Assembly: GCA_027625915.1 (NCBI GenBank)
Contig: JANTQA010000036.1
Coordinates: forward strand, 7,027,001-7,091,000
Direction: 5' to 3'
DNA length: 64,000 nucleotides
Source of the DNA: Anaeramoeba flamelloides
Taxonomy: Eukaryota > Metamonada > Anaeramoebidae
Made by a program: the position numbers and the translations under genes. The notes beneath the pieces were generated by a model. The model saw nothing but the letters and a program-made list of their open reading frames with translations, made no database searches and was not told where the DNA came from. Below, in pieces: positions 11,555-23,893 of this stretch. The stretch's first letter is position 1. Every line of letters begins with the position of its first letter.

Positions 11555-11650
11555 CTGTTAAGGGTTAAATAGGTGAATCATTTAATCTGGTAATAAGAGA
11601 ATTTTGAAGTTACTCAATTTGTAACTTATTGTTCAAACAACGTCTCAAAA
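11555..11650. repeat. Dispersed repeat K, copy 1
   Basis: GTTAAGGGTTAAAT then CATTTAATCTGGTAA then GAATTTTGAA, matching 18020-18120 in the RPN3 intron in the same order. A more distant relative may lie at 46640-46800. Confidence 0.55.
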
Positions 11651-12352
11651 AAAAATATAATTTTTATTTGTTTTTGAGCTTGCTTTTATATATTTGTTTT
11701 GTTCTTTATTATTTTTGATTTTTTTTTGTTTGCTTGTTGGCAAATATAAAAATAATTTCTTGCTTTTCGTTTATTCTTCTCTATTTGACTTTTCCAATTA
11801 TTGAAAGAAAAGCAATCCTTTGATTTATAATACTATCAAGGTTATAATGTGGGAAAAAATCACTAAATAAACTCCCAGAGTTTCTAACAAATAGGTGGTT
11901 CTATCTTTTTTCGTCTCCTCTCTTCCATTCAATAAAAAAAAAACAAAATGTAATTTTTAAAAGAATCCGGTCTCAATTCCACTTTAAGCCTGAATTCTTA
12001 CTTTACATTCAAAAAAATTTTAAAATAATTTGATTTCATTTCAAAAAAGATAAAAAAATATTGTGATTGTTTAAAAATTTATTTTGTATTTTGTTTGTTT
12101 TGCCTGGTTTGTATTGATCATTTTGATTAAAAATTGATTTCGGTTTATTGTAATTATTGGATCAAAAATAAGAATAGGTTGTATCAATATGACTCATCTA
12201 TAATCATTTTAGAACGAATGGAACGATAAATAAAAATCAATCAATCAATCAATAAATTATTCGGTTTGAAATAAGACCAAAAGCTTGAGACTAATGAAAA
12301 AATCTTCAAAAAAAAAACTTCATACAAGAAGTAGTCAATTTTATGAAATTGT

Positions 12353-13362
12353 TTAAAGTCTTCTTCCTCTTCTTCCACCATGTTTTCTTGTTCCGTCAGT
12401 TGGGATTGGTGTAACATCTTCAATTCTTCCAATTTTCATTCCTGCTCTTGCAAGTGCACGCATGGCTGCTTGACCACCTGGACCTGGTCTTCTTCTTCTA
12501 TTACCACCTCTTCCTCTAATTTTGATATGTAAAGCATTAATATTAAGCTCCTGTTTTTTTTTTTTTTTTTTTTTTTTTTGTTGAGTAAATTTAAAGGGTT
12601 TGAGAAATTTAAGAAGAAATCCAAACAATCAAAAAGAAAAAAAAAGGATATATTTAGGGTCTTGTTTCCAAAAAGATATTTACTTTACAACGAGTAATGA
12701 TGTCTACAACAGCAAGCATTGCTGCGTATGGTGAAGATTCATCACGATCTGTTTTTACTTTTTGTCCACCTGTAGAATGTTAAAAAGGATTTTTTGTTGT
12801 TGGTTTTGTTTTTATTATTCGGATTATTGGTATTAATTTTGTTTTTTGGTTCGTGTTCTGTTGTTGAATAATTCCAGATTTCAACTAATAAAATTATATA
12901 AAAAAAAATAAAAAAAAAAAAAATACAAACCTGATACTCGTGCAATTGTTTCACTTCCGGAAAGATCTGTAACATGAATAAAGGTGTCCTGTGGTTTGTA
13001 AAATAATTCAGTATTGGTGTTAATAGATAAAGATCGTAAAAAAGAATTGAATGGGAAAATAAAAAAAGGAATTTAAAAAGTTATGAAAAAAAAATAAAAA
13101 ATAAAAAAGCAAAAAAAAAGAAAAAAAAAAGCAAAAATTTGATAGTTCGTCACAACAATGCTCCCTTTGAAAAACAAGAACTTGTTGAACAAAAGTGAAT
13201 CAATTTTTTCCTGATGAAAGACTTTTTGAAAATATTTACATTCCATGAAGCATAAATGTGTGCAACACCAAAAACAAGTTCACCTTCTTTGACTAAAGGA
13301 CCCATTTTTTTTTCTTCGGTTTCTTTTTGTTGTTTCTTTTGTTGTTTCTTTCTTCGGCTCAT
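12353..13362 (-). CDS. RPS14: 40S ribosomal protein uS11 (RPS14)
   Basis: Four exons, complement(join(12353..12550, 12684..12769, 12931..12988, 13240..13362)), encode 154 residues against 151 in human. uS11 binds 18S rRNA on the small-subunit platform near the mRNA exit and E site. Clear family blocks: [49 protein letters not shown] [17 protein letters not shown], and the C-terminal [14 protein letters not shown] followed by the basic GGRRGRRL end. Exon phases join without stops or gaps. The lysine- and glutamate-rich N-terminus (about 25 residues) is lineage-specific, as usual for this protein. The last intron ends in about 24 A residues directly before CAG, so it lacks a polypyrimidine tract. 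Confidence 0.98.
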
Positions 13363-13639
13363 TTTTAAGAAATCTAAAATCTAAAAGATAAATATTAAAA
13401 AAATGAAATGCTTTTTAATGGACAGATCAAAAATCATACAGATATTTCTTTGTCTGAAAACTATTATATTATATTTTCGAAACATTCTTTTAAATAATAT
13501 TTAAGTGGTTTTTTATCTTTTGGGGTATTAAATTAATTGAAATAAAGCTATTTAGTATTACGATACAAAACAAAATTGAATAAAATACAATTTAAACAAA
13601 CAACAATTGTCTGAAATACAAAAATAAATTGAAAGATAT

Positions 13640-14890
13640 TCAAATAAAACCCGTTCTTTATATCAATGCGACGAGTAACTCTTATTTATTTTTTTTCCAA
13701 AAGGTAATACAGTAAATTTTTACACAAGGATACAACTAAACACTGATATACACTTAGTTTATCAACTTTTGATTAAGTAATCATTTTTCAAAAAGAATTC
13801 ATTTTTCCCAATGAAATTTCGATCAAAAAAATCTAGATACTTTTTTCTTGGATTTTTGGATCCAATTCAAAAAAGAAAAATATCAAATAAATTTTATTTT
13901 AAAGTAATCTCGCTTTTAGTAATTTCTTAGAGCCGGTATGAATAAACAAATGTTGCTCAACTTTCAGTCTTATTTTGCATAAAATAAAAATAAAATCAGA
14001 TATTGAATCTCTTGAAGATCTAAAAAATAGATCTTTTTATTCCCTAATATATATTAAATTTTAAGAAATTTAATAAATTAGGAAATATTCCTTTTCTAAT
14101 ATTCAGAGTATAAACAATGTAGTGGTTCTCTATTAAAATCAGTTATTTGATGCTCTCTATTATTTTTTTATTATTAGAATTATTAATTTGAATTCGTTTT
14201 ATTTGTTTGTAAATCTTTTGAAAAATTGAGAAATAATTGTAAAGTCTATTGATATATTTAATCTTTGGGTTGTTCATAACTAACTGAAAAAAATTAAGAT
14301 TGTTTTATTAATTATTGATAAATATAATCGAATTAAAAAGCATTTCTTTAGGTTATAAGTTGAATTGTGTAGAGTTTAAAAAAGTGTTTTGGGAAAATTT
14401 TTTAATTTGATTGTTTGGTTTTTTTTTTCATCTTTTTTATCCAATAAAAAGAAAAAATTGATTTGAGTTGTTTTTTGAATCAAAAAATTATATTTTTCAA
14501 GTTGAAAATAATTAATATTATTATTTTTAAATTTAGTAAATTTTTGATACTGGATTATTTAAGGAAATTGTTTTTTTTTTTTAAGTCTGTTTCTATACTC
14601 TTCCTTTTCGATAATAATAAGATTTCTTTTTTCTTTCAAAAAAAATAGTTTTTTTTTAAATTATTTAGAAGCATGTTCAATTTTGAACTACACTTGAAAA
14701 TGAGATAATTCGATATAAATTTTAAAAACAATTATTCATTTCTGAAAATAACATTATATTTAAATTTGATATTTTTATAATCATTTTTTGACTTTATTTT
14801 TGAATTCCAAGATGTGATAATTGTTTTCTGGATTTGTAATTAAATTTAGATGATATTTTTTTTTTGTTTACTAGTAGTCGAAACAATGAA
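13640..14890. repeat. Dispersed repeat I, copy 2 (empty-site copy)
   Basis: Counterpart of 2690-4880 in direct orientation, without the two C elements. The sites matching the C insertions are near 14655 and 14750, where the flanking sequence is continuous. Confidence 0.7.
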
Positions 14891-15096
14891 TTATAAAGTA
14901 ATATTGCCTTTTAATCTGTTTAATATAAAATGGAATCTCTTGTAAATGAAGCTATTTTTGTTGTGGTTTCTGAAAAGAGTTTTTTTCTTTGTACTCAAAT
15001 AATTATCAAAGTCATCATTTAAATCTTATTTTATTATCAATCTATTAATATATTCAAAAGTCACTAAGCTAAAAGATATTGAGAAGGTTATATCTA

Positions 15097-15122
15097 AAAT
15101 AATAATAATAATAATAATAATG
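15097..15122. repeat. (ATA)n microsatellite
   Basis: About eight ATA/AAT units in a row. Confidence 0.9.
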
Positions 15123-15599
15123 AATAACTAGGAATCTGCAGTTAAGTACCTGGTGTACCCAGCCTTTCTAGAATTAAAAATTATTAAGCGAAATCAATGA
15201 TTTTGCTCTATTCTTTAAAATTCTAGAACAACTAAATGAAAACAGGAGAAAAGTGATTTTCCCTCTTTAAAAATAAAGAAAAAATAATTATTATTTTAAA
15301 ATCAAAAAATCATTTTTTTTTTTTTATGTAATTTGAAGCTAGGAAATGAATTTACGATTACATAAGTTATGTTTTTATTTTAATTTTTGAAATACACTGA
15401 AAATTTATAAATTTTCAGTTTATTTCTTAAATCAAAAAAAAGCTAGGCACTTGGTGGTACTCTGTGGCACTATAAGACACTTCTACATTTTCAAAATTTT
15501 GGTTATAAAATTTTATGAAAGTATAATAATTTTCTTTATCGTTAACCAACGATAAGATAAATGATGAATCTTTATTTTGAATCATATGAAAATTGTGTA

Positions 15600-16190
15600 T
15601 TTTTTAAATTAAATCAAGAAAAAATGGTAAAATAATCACCTTTTCAGACATAATTATATATTTTATTTCTTGATTAAAGATCTTTGCCAGTCTATACTTG
15701 AATAATTTTGAGTAAAATAGTGGAATTTATAAATTTTTAATTTTTATTCTTTTTATACAACCCTTTTAGTTTTATAGATAATGTCTCGAATTTTTACAAA
15801 TGAATTGAAAAGTGGAATTTTTTAAAATGGAATTTTCTCTTGATTTTTAATTTAATTTTATTAATTTTTTTTTAAACATAACTGGAATTCTAGAGATGTT
15901 TTTATTACTGGGTTTCATCTATATTGGATTGAAATAGGAGGTAAAAAAAATAACTGTGAAAATATTTTTTAATCTTGAAAGTTGTATTTTTTTTAGTTGA
16001 GTTAGCGAATTTCAAAACAATTTTTTCACATTATGAAACTCATCTAACTAATAAAGATTAACAATAAAAAAAAAAAGAAAATTATAAATTAATATTTAAT
16101 TTTCAAATTTTCTTTTTTTATTAACAGTAGTAACTTAATTTCAAGCATAAAACAGCTGATGTTATCTTTACGGAATTCTAAATAAAATAA
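15600..16190. repeat. Dispersed repeat H, copy 1
   Basis: Direct, diverged match to 38930-39490. Shared blocks: ATAATCA...TTTTC...ATAATTATAT, TTGATTAAAGATCTTTG, and AATCTTGAAAGTTG...TTGAGTT. No coding frame; probably an old element. Confidence 0.6.
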
Positions 16191-17199
16191 TAGATTTTTT
16201 TATTTCTGTGTAATATTTAAATATTACCCATATGGAAATATAAATTGGATAATTTTTTCATCATAATTCAAATAATAAGAGATAATATTCATTGGTTTTT
16301 TTTTCTTATTTTAATTATTTGAATTAATTTTTAAATCCAAAATTTTCAATCTATTCAAAATATTGGAAACTTGGTGCAAAATTCTCTAAATTTCTTTAGA
16401 AATCAAAAATATTCACAATAAAAAATTTAAATGGTATATATAATTATTTTAAAAGCTATTACACTTTTATAAATTTCTGAAGTTTAATTTTAGCTTTTAA
16501 ACATTTTTTTTTTTCAAATTGGTTTTAATAATTAAAATAAAAGAAAAGAAAAAAGAAAATTAAAAAAACAAAAAACAATTAACAAAAAAGAAACATTGAT
16601 CAAATTTTAAAATCAAAAATTTATTTTGAGAAGAATATTGGACAAAACTCATAGAATTTATTCTATTTCTTCAATAAAACTAGGTCTTCTTTGACTATAA
16701 AAGAGGTTATTTTTCAAAATTATCATTATTAAACATATTTCAAACAACATTAGACCCATTTTTAGTTATTTTCCAAAAATCTATTTTTTTTTACTCATTG
16801 TTGAAGCTTTTTAAAAAACAAAACAATTATTTTCAAAAAAAAAAAATAATTTGTAAAAGGAGAATTCTGAAATTAAAAACAAAAGTAAAAAGAAAAAATA
16901 AATTAAAAATAAAAAGAATAATAATAATAAACTGAAAAAACTGTTTGTTTCTTGATTATTTTTTATTCTTGGAATAAGATTAACTTTTCTTTTAAAATTA
17001 ATATAATTAACGGATTTGTATTTGTTTTACTTTGAGAATTAAAGGTGTTTCAAACAATCAAATAATTGTAAAAACATACCAATAATTAAAAATTTCAACA
17101 TTCTTTTTTTCTTTTTTTTTTTGAAGAATAAAGATAATAAAATATGTTTTTACAGTCTGAAGATTAAAAATAAAAAATATATTATCTTATGTTTTCAGA

Positions 17200-20100
17200 T
17201 TACAAATTGCCTGGTTCTCCTTGATCAAAATCACCCTTTCCTTCTTCGTTGTTTGTACTCATTTTTTCTAATTCTTTCAATTGCTCTTTCCCCTCTTCTG
17301 TATCAATTTCTTCTTGTTCTTTTAAGAGTTCTTCTGGAAATCTCATATTTTTAACAGCTGTATTGTGAATATTTAAACAAAATTTAATTCTTTGTCCAAA
17401 AGCTTTTTGTGGGATGAGTGTCGAATATAAATCGCCCATTTCTTTAAACTTGATATATTTTTCTTCATGATTTATAATTGCATCAATAACTCCATCAAAG
17501 ATCGCCTTTAATTATTATAGTAAAATTAAAATAATTCATTTGTTTTTTTTGAAACAATTTGTAAATATTTAGATTAAGAAATTTTTTTCAGTTCGAATTT
17601 AGACTATTTTTCAAAAATTTTGACTCACTTTATAATGTTAATGGTAAGTTGTTTTGAGGGTTTATAATCTCTTATTTTTACAATTAAATATATAATTGGT
17701 ACTTTTGGATCAGAATCATTTTTTAAATTTTGCAAATTTTAGTTTTGCTTTTTCAAATTTTTTTGATTTCTTTTTTTTTCTTTTTTTTTTCCAAAAGATT
17801 ATTTGCAAAAAAAAAAAATTTCAATAAAGTGAAAATTTCTTTTTTTTAGACAAAAGGAGTAAAATAGAAAAAGAAATTTCTTTATTTTTTTTCAGGACTT
17901 CAATTGTGACAAACTTTTGAAAAAGGTTTTGATTATTTTTTTTTGAAATTTTTTTTACAAACAGCAAATTTTTAATCGGGAATTCGACAAAACGACTCAA
18001 ATAAAATCCATTCTATCTGATTTATTGTTAAGGGTTAAATGGTGAAAACATTTAATCTGGTAAAGGTAGAATTTTGAATTGACTAAAATTCGAAACTTAT
18101 AATTCAAAGAGTGTCTATATATTAGCCGAGGCACAGCCACGGGAAGTATTTTAAACTTGAATTCGTTTTAATAAAAAAACCCTATTCATTCATACAGAAA
18201 TTAACAAAATTTTACAATTTTTATTTTTTAAAGTTTAATTTTGCATTTCATTTTGTTCAAGTTATAAAAATAATTTTTTACTTTACATTTTTTTTTTTTC
18301 ATAAAAAGTTTCTTCAACTCAATATTAGTCCCAAGAGTAATAATATTTTATAAAATAATATTTATTAATTTGTATTTAATTTTTATAATTTTGTATAAAT
18401 ATTAAATTTTAAAGCTCTTTTTTTTGATTTTGAAAAATAGTTTTATTCAATTTAAAATGGTTTTAAAAATATAAAAATAATCTGAATGTTTGGGGTTATG
18501 AAAAATAATTTCATTGATTTTTTTTATGAAGAAAATTGTAAATTAATAGGTTTTTAATAGATGGTAGAAAAAGAAAAACAAATTCAACAGCTCTAAAAGT
18601 AATTTTTTTTTATCATTTCATGTAAAAATTCTCTTTTTAATTCGTCCTATTCATAAACCAATAATATAAAATTAAGAAAAATATAAATGCCAGTATTCAT
18701 TGAAACAATACCTATTAGAGGTTTTGATGATAACATATACTATCATGATATTAACAATAAAATCGCGATAGTATTAAAAAAAATCGCGATTATTCCAACT
18801 ATATCTTGAAAAATCATAAAATTGCGATATTCAACATTATCGCGATATTCCACATTATCGAAAATTCACATTATCGCGATAAAATGAAAAAGTATTTTTT
18901 TGAAATCACCTTAAAAAAAAATTTCTTGACTTTTACAGAGTCTTGAGATTTTTACAACACTTCTCCCCTTTAAAAATGTTTGAAAGTGTTTGCTAGTGTT
19001 GTGAATAGTCTCCAAGTGTTTGAAAGTTTTGAACGACAGAAAACTTTTATAAATGGAATGAGTTTGTTTGTAGTGGAAAAAAATTTTTTTTCTTTTCATT
19101 TTTTTTTGTATACAGTATATAAAATCTCGTAATGAGTTTTATAATCATACTAATAATTATCCATTTCAACAATATACCCGAATCTAAAATAGATGTGTTT
19201 TTTTAAAATGGTGTTGTTATCTTCACAAGTTAAATAACCAAAAAGAATAAAGAGTAATTTTCCTTCTTATTGGTGATCGATCAAACAAAAACCTCTAAGC
19301 TTTAATAGTGTTTTCTATCCAATAAAAATATGCTCCAAGAAGAAGAATAAGAAGAAGACAAAAATTGTACAAAAAATCTTAATAATTGGTGATAATCTGG
19401 CTAGGTTGTTGTAAAAGCTTTTGAAAAGTTATTCAACTCCTTTCAGCCTTTCTAAGGTATTTCCAAAAAAGTGTGGGATTTTTTTTTATATTTCATAAAA
19501 AATCATCTTTGTGAGTGAAAGTATTCATTAATTGGCAATACCAAATTAAGTTTAATATTAATACCGATTGGATAAAAGACTAAGGTATTTATTTCTAAAT
19601 ATACGTGCTAAAATATTTCCAAAAAATGAAAAAAAAAAAAATAACACTTTTTTTTTGTGAGGAAACAATGTACTACCAATTTCAATAAAAAACTGGAAAT
19701 ATGGAAAGGGTACAAATTATTTTTTAAACAATAAAATGTAGTTATATATTTTTCAATTCTATTTGAAAATTTGTTGAGATTAAAAAAGTTAGGAAAATGA
19801 TTTTTTTGATCAAAAAGAAAATAATTAACACCAATTTTCACCTCTAAAAAATAACAGATAAAATCGAGATCAGAAAATTTAATATCTTTTATTTATTTAA
19901 TACAATACTTTGACACAAATTGAATTATTATCAAGAATCGATAAATGGTAGATAATGATTTTGTATATTTAAATACTTTTTTGAAGATTAATTTTAATAA
20001 ATAGAGGTTTTGATGATAACATATATTATCATGATATTAACAATAAAATCGTGATATTATTAAAAATCGCGATTAGTCCAACTTTATCGCGATATTCAAC

Positions 20101-23100
20101 ATTATCGCGAAAAAATGAAAAATTATTTTTTTGTAATTACCTTAAAAAAATCTCTTGACTTTTACAACACTTTTCCCCTTTAATAAATGTTTGAAAGTGT
20201 TTGCAAGAGTTGTGAACTGTCTTCAAGTGTTTGAAAGTTTTGTAATACGGAAAACTTTTTTGAAGGGAATGAGTTTGGTTTGTAGTGGAAACAGAAAATT
20301 TATTTCGATTCATTTTTTTTTTAACAAAATATCAAATCTCAAACAAATTTTATAATCAAAATAATAATTACCCATTTCAACAATACACTTGAATATAAGA
20401 TAGATGTGTTTTCTTACAATGGGTTTGTTACCTTCACAATTTTAAATAGCCAAAAAGAATAAAGAATAATTTTCCTTCTTATTGGTGATCGATCAAACAA
20501 AAACCTCTAGGCTCTAATTGTGTTTTCGATCCAATACAGAGATGCTCAAAGAAGAAGAAAAACAAGAAGAAAAATCTATAAAAAATCATAATAATTGGTT
20601 ATCATCTGACAAGGATGTTGTGAAAGCTTTTGAAAAGTTTATCAACCCCTTTTAGCTTTCGGAGAATATTGAAAATGTTTTAACCCAAGAAAACATTCTT
20701 TAAAGAACAGATAAAGGGTTGGTTGTTTTAGAAGCAAATTATTCAAGGCAATTTCCAACACCATGATTAACCCAAAAAATATTTATTTCTCGTTAGTTAG
20801 TTCTTATTGTTGTTGATCTTAAAGGATCGATAGGTTTGACAACCAAATTAAACGAAAACACAATAAAACTCTTTGATCTGGTCCTTGATTGGATCAAGTA
20901 TCTTTTTTGTTATTTTTTCAAAGAATGACTTTTTTTCACAGAATTTATTTTTTGATCAAAAAAAATTTTTTTGTTAAAATATTTCTCAATTAACCCAAAA
21001 ACCCATCAACTGTTTTATCGTGATTACTTTTTAATCGCGATATTTTGGCATTTATCGCGATTTTATAGTAATTATCGCGATTTTTGTAACTTTATCGTGA
21101 ATTAAGTAGGTTATCATCAAAACCTCTAATATATTTTAAAATAAATTTGCCCCACTTTATTGGAAATAGCTTAGAATATTGAAAATGTTTTAACCCAAGA
21201 ACAAATTCTTTAAAGAACGAGTGATGGGTTGGTTGTTTTAGAAGCTCTTTTATTCAACACAATTTACAACACCAGTTTTGACTGAGAAAATATTTATTTC
21301 TCTTTAGTTCTTATTGTTGTTGATCTAAAAGGATCGATAGGTTTGTCAACCAAATCAAACGAAAATACAATAAAACTCTTTGATCTTATCCTTGATTGAA
21401 TCAAGTATCTTTTTTGTTGTTTTTTCAAAGAATAACTTTTTTTCACATAATCTATTTTTTGATCAAAAAAAATTTCATTGTAAAAATATTGCTCAATTAG
21501 ATAAAACCCATCAACTATTATATCGTGATTACTTTTTAATCGCGATATTTTGACATTTATTACGATTTTTTAATAACTATCGCTATTTTAGAGAATATCA
21601 CGATTTGTCATATTATCATGATAATATTGAAGATCGTGATTTTCTAAAATATCGCGATTTGATAGAAGTTATTGCGATTTTTGTAACTTTATCGTGAATT
21701 AAGCATAGATATCATCAAAACCTCTATTAGGTATATCTGAAAAAACAGTCTTATCAGAATATTTCTAATAAATGAAAAAAAAATTTTCGGATCTAAATGA
21801 AAAAAATAATCATCAATTTTCATTCCTGAAAAAAATATCAGATAAGATCGAGATCAGAAACTTTCATATATCTTTTATTAAGGTAATGTTGTACTAACAA
21901 AACAAATTGGATTATTACGAAGAATCAAGAAATTATTGTTAATAATTTTGAAAATTTAAATAGTCGCATGAGATTTGAGTTTAATAAAGATATTTTAAAA
22001 TAAATATACCCACATTTTTGGAAATAGATTATGGCCTGTTTGTTTAGATTTTGAATTAAAACAATAAATAATCAAAATTTTCAATTCTAAAATATCAAAA
22101 ACTCCAAAATTGATTAAAAAAAAAGTTAAAAAAAGGAAAAATATTGCGAAATAAGAGGCAAAATGGAAAAATCAAAAAAAAAATTTATAATTATTACTTT
22201 TGAACAAATTGATTCAACAGAATCAGAGGAATCCAGTTGTAGTTTTTTGGAGATGTCTTCAAAAGAGATTTTTGAATAAGCTGAATTTAATTTTTTTAAG
22301 CCTGTTTTAATTACATTTTGTCTCAACCTTAAGATAAGTGAATAAGTTTGGTCTGCTTTAAATACTTGTGCTTCTCTTAAGACAACTTTTTTAAAATCGC
22401 CAAGGTTACCCGTTCGCACTGCAGATGTTAATTCAAAATAAGGCTTGAGATATTTGTGAAGGTCTTTTTCCATAAATAACTCAATTTCTGGGATTTCACC
22501 AGTTAGAAGTTGGACAATACATAAAAACTTATTTACAGATAACCTAAATCCTCTTGCGCCTTTAGTTTTTTGTTGTTTTTTTGTTTTTTGTTGTTTTTTT
22601 ATTTTTTGTTTAGGTATAATATTAAAAACAAGTGAAAATTAAAAATATTAATAAAGTAGATCAAAATTGGTGTTGTTTAAAAAATTCTTATTCTTGTTTT
22701 GTCTGAAAAAAAAAAAGAAAGAAAGAAAGCGATAAAAAATTTTCTTTTTCTTTTTCTTTTTTTTTTCACATTTCCATTCTTTTTTTTCTTTCTTTCAAAC
22801 AAGTTTGGTTGAATTTAAAATTATTTACCCGCCCTTGGTGATTTTCTTTTGGCTTCTCTTAAACACCTAAAACTTTCTGTATAATCTAATTGTATTGCTT
22901 TAATTCTTCCAAGATAATACAAATATCTGACATGTTGACTATTTAAAGAATTAGGAGGAAATTGTGATTTTGAAATCAATTTATCTCCCTGATCATACAG
23001 GCTGAATTGTAAATAATTACGAAGCAAGCAATTAATTAAAACTGCTTGTGTTGAAACGTCACGTCTTAAAGTGCTTGTTCTATAAGCTGATAGTAATTTT

Positions 23101-23893
23101 CTTTTTAGTTTGTGTGTTTGTTTGATTTTTTTTTTTATTTGTTTGAGGGATTTGTGTTTTGTGTGTTATGAAAAGAAAGGAAAAGAAAAGGTGAATATAA
23201 GTAAAAAAGAAAAGAGTTTTTTTTTTGTTCATTTGAAGAATTCTTTTTTTTTCCTTTTTTTTTTGTGATGTTTTTATTGTTGTTTTGAAAAAAAATTTAA
23301 AATGAGTGTGATTGTTATTACTTTCTAATTTGTTTTGAGTGGCCCAAAATTTCATTAATTCTTGAATAATAAAAAAAAACTTTTGACAAGAAAGAATCAA
23401 GAGTTCTTCGATTCTTTTTTTCAATAAAGTCGATCGAAAATTCACATAACTTCAAGGCATTTTCATAGTCTTTAAGCTTAAATAATTCTAATAAGGACAA
23501 CAATTGAAGATAAGCTTTTTCTTCAGGATATTTGGATTGAACAATTATATTTCTTTGTTGTTTATTTTTCTCTTCTTCTTCTTCTTCTTCTTCTTTTTCG
23601 ATTTCAATTTGCATATCTTTTTTTTCTTCTTCCCCTTCCGCTTCTTTAATAAGTGTGCTTGGGAAAATTTTAATCAAAAGTGATTTTGTTTTGCTTTCTT
23701 CTTTTAGAGACTCCTCAATTAATTTGGCAAGGATTTGTGGAGTAATTCTTCGGCGTGTTATGCTTAATTTCCTTAAGACCCTTACCAAGTACCGAGCTTC
23801 ATCTTCATCAACAGACTTTTGTAAAAGTAATAATTGCTCTTTAAGATCTTGAATTGTTATTAAATCTTTTGGAACAAGGATTGAAGTTTCCAT
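17200..23893 (-). CDS. RPN3: 26S proteasome regulatory subunit RPN3 (PSMD3)
   Basis: Four exons, complement(join(17200..17505, 22198..22559, 22829..23100, 23322..23893)), all phase-consistent, encode 503 residues (human 534). RPN3 is a scaffold subunit of the proteasome lid, built of helical repeats plus a PCI domain. Matches to the family: [78 protein letters not shown], and at the C-terminus [15 protein letters not shown] followed by [15 protein letters not shown]. Exon 2 starts at the acceptor CTAAAAAG, giving [14 protein letters not shown]. Residues about 85-115 hold a glutamate-rich loop. Introns 1 and 2 are 221 and 269 bp, but intron 3 is 4,692 bp and carries four nested transposable elements. 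The acidic C-terminal tail is typical of the family. Confidence 0.97.
18020..18120. repeat. Dispersed repeat K, copy 2
   Basis: TGTTAAGGGTTAAAT, CATTTAATCTGGTAA and GAATTTTGAATTGACT in the same order as 11555-11650. Confidence 0.55.
18905..19060 (+). promoter_or_regulatory. Promoter-like module inside element B copy 1
   Basis: TTCTTGACTTTTACAGAG, ACACTTCTCCCCTTTAAAAA, GTTTGAAAGTGTTTG, then GAAAACTTTTATAAATGG. It resembles the 5' flanks of EMC4 and the 41063 gene in order and spacing. Function is inferred only from position in those genes. Confidence 0.4.
19455..21171. mobile_element. Element A copy 2 (inside B1, interrupted by B2)
   Basis: Left end AGGTATTTCCAAAAAAGTG, right end CACTTTATTGGAAATAGCT, with TA on both sides. 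Without B2 it is about 592 bp, the size of the intact copy at 42264-42846. The empty site is visible in B2 near 20655, where the same B sequence runs on without interruption into GAATATTGAAAATGTTTTAA. Confidence 0.88.
20004..21126. mobile_element. Element B copy 2 (innermost of the nest, intact ends)
   Basis: 1,123 bp from GAGGTTTTGATGATAACATA to ATCATCAAAACCTC, with TA on both sides. Left subterminal ATCGCGAT copies lie near 20065-20105 and right ones near 21040-21080. The empty site is in A3 near 42795 (ACATAAATATATTTG). It contains the same internal module as B1 at 20145-20270. It appears to be the youngest insertion of the nest. Confidence 0.88.

Larger units (their letters stand above)
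8450..12352. other. Intergenic, 3.9 kb; GC island and repeat remnants
   Basis: No confident gene. Contents: an unusually GC-rich patch at 9030-9200, repeat O copy 1 at 9590-9800, two decayed D elements, and repeat K at 11555-11650. Small open frames at 8541, 9998 and 10684 are low-complexity and unsupported. Confidence 0.6.
13363..17199. other. Intergenic, 3.8 kb, between RPS14 and RPN3
   Basis: Holds repeat I copy 2 (13640-14890), an ATA microsatellite (15097-15122) and repeat H copy 1 (15600-16190). No open frame with coding character was found. Confidence 0.6.
18718..21724. mobile_element. Element B copy 1 (inside A1, interrupted by A2)
   Basis: Ends are GAGGTTTTGATGATAACATA (left) and the complement ATCATCAAAACCTC (right), with TA on both sides. 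Removing A2 leaves about 1.29 kb. Both subterminal regions carry several ATCGCGAT palindromes (for example near 18761, 18783, 18840 and 18875). The interior has a promoter-like module (18905-19060) shared with EMC4. No transposase is visible. Confidence 0.85.
18580..22029. mobile_element. Element A copy 1 (outermost of the nest, decayed)
   Basis: Left part about 18580-18717 (CTCTAAAAGTAATTTTTTTT, then ATTTCATGTAAAAA) and right part 21727-22029, ending CCACATTTTTGGAAATAGAT followed by TA. The two parts together correspond to the intact copy at 42264-42846. Element B1 splits them. The left terminus is badly worn, so its exact start is approximate. Confidence 0.6.
17506..22197 (-). other. Giant last intron of RPN3
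   Basis: 4,692 bp between TCAAAA|GTAATA (exon 3) and TTAAAG|GCGATC (exon 4), both in phase 0. It contains repeat K copy 2 (18020-18120) and the nest A1, B1, A2, B2 (18580-22029). The first ~500 bp inside exon 4's side holds no recognisable repeat. Confidence 0.93.

Noticed and set aside
18911-19099. Minus-strand frame in element B copy 1
   Set aside because: The homologous part of B2 does not keep the same frame, so it is not evidence for a protein.
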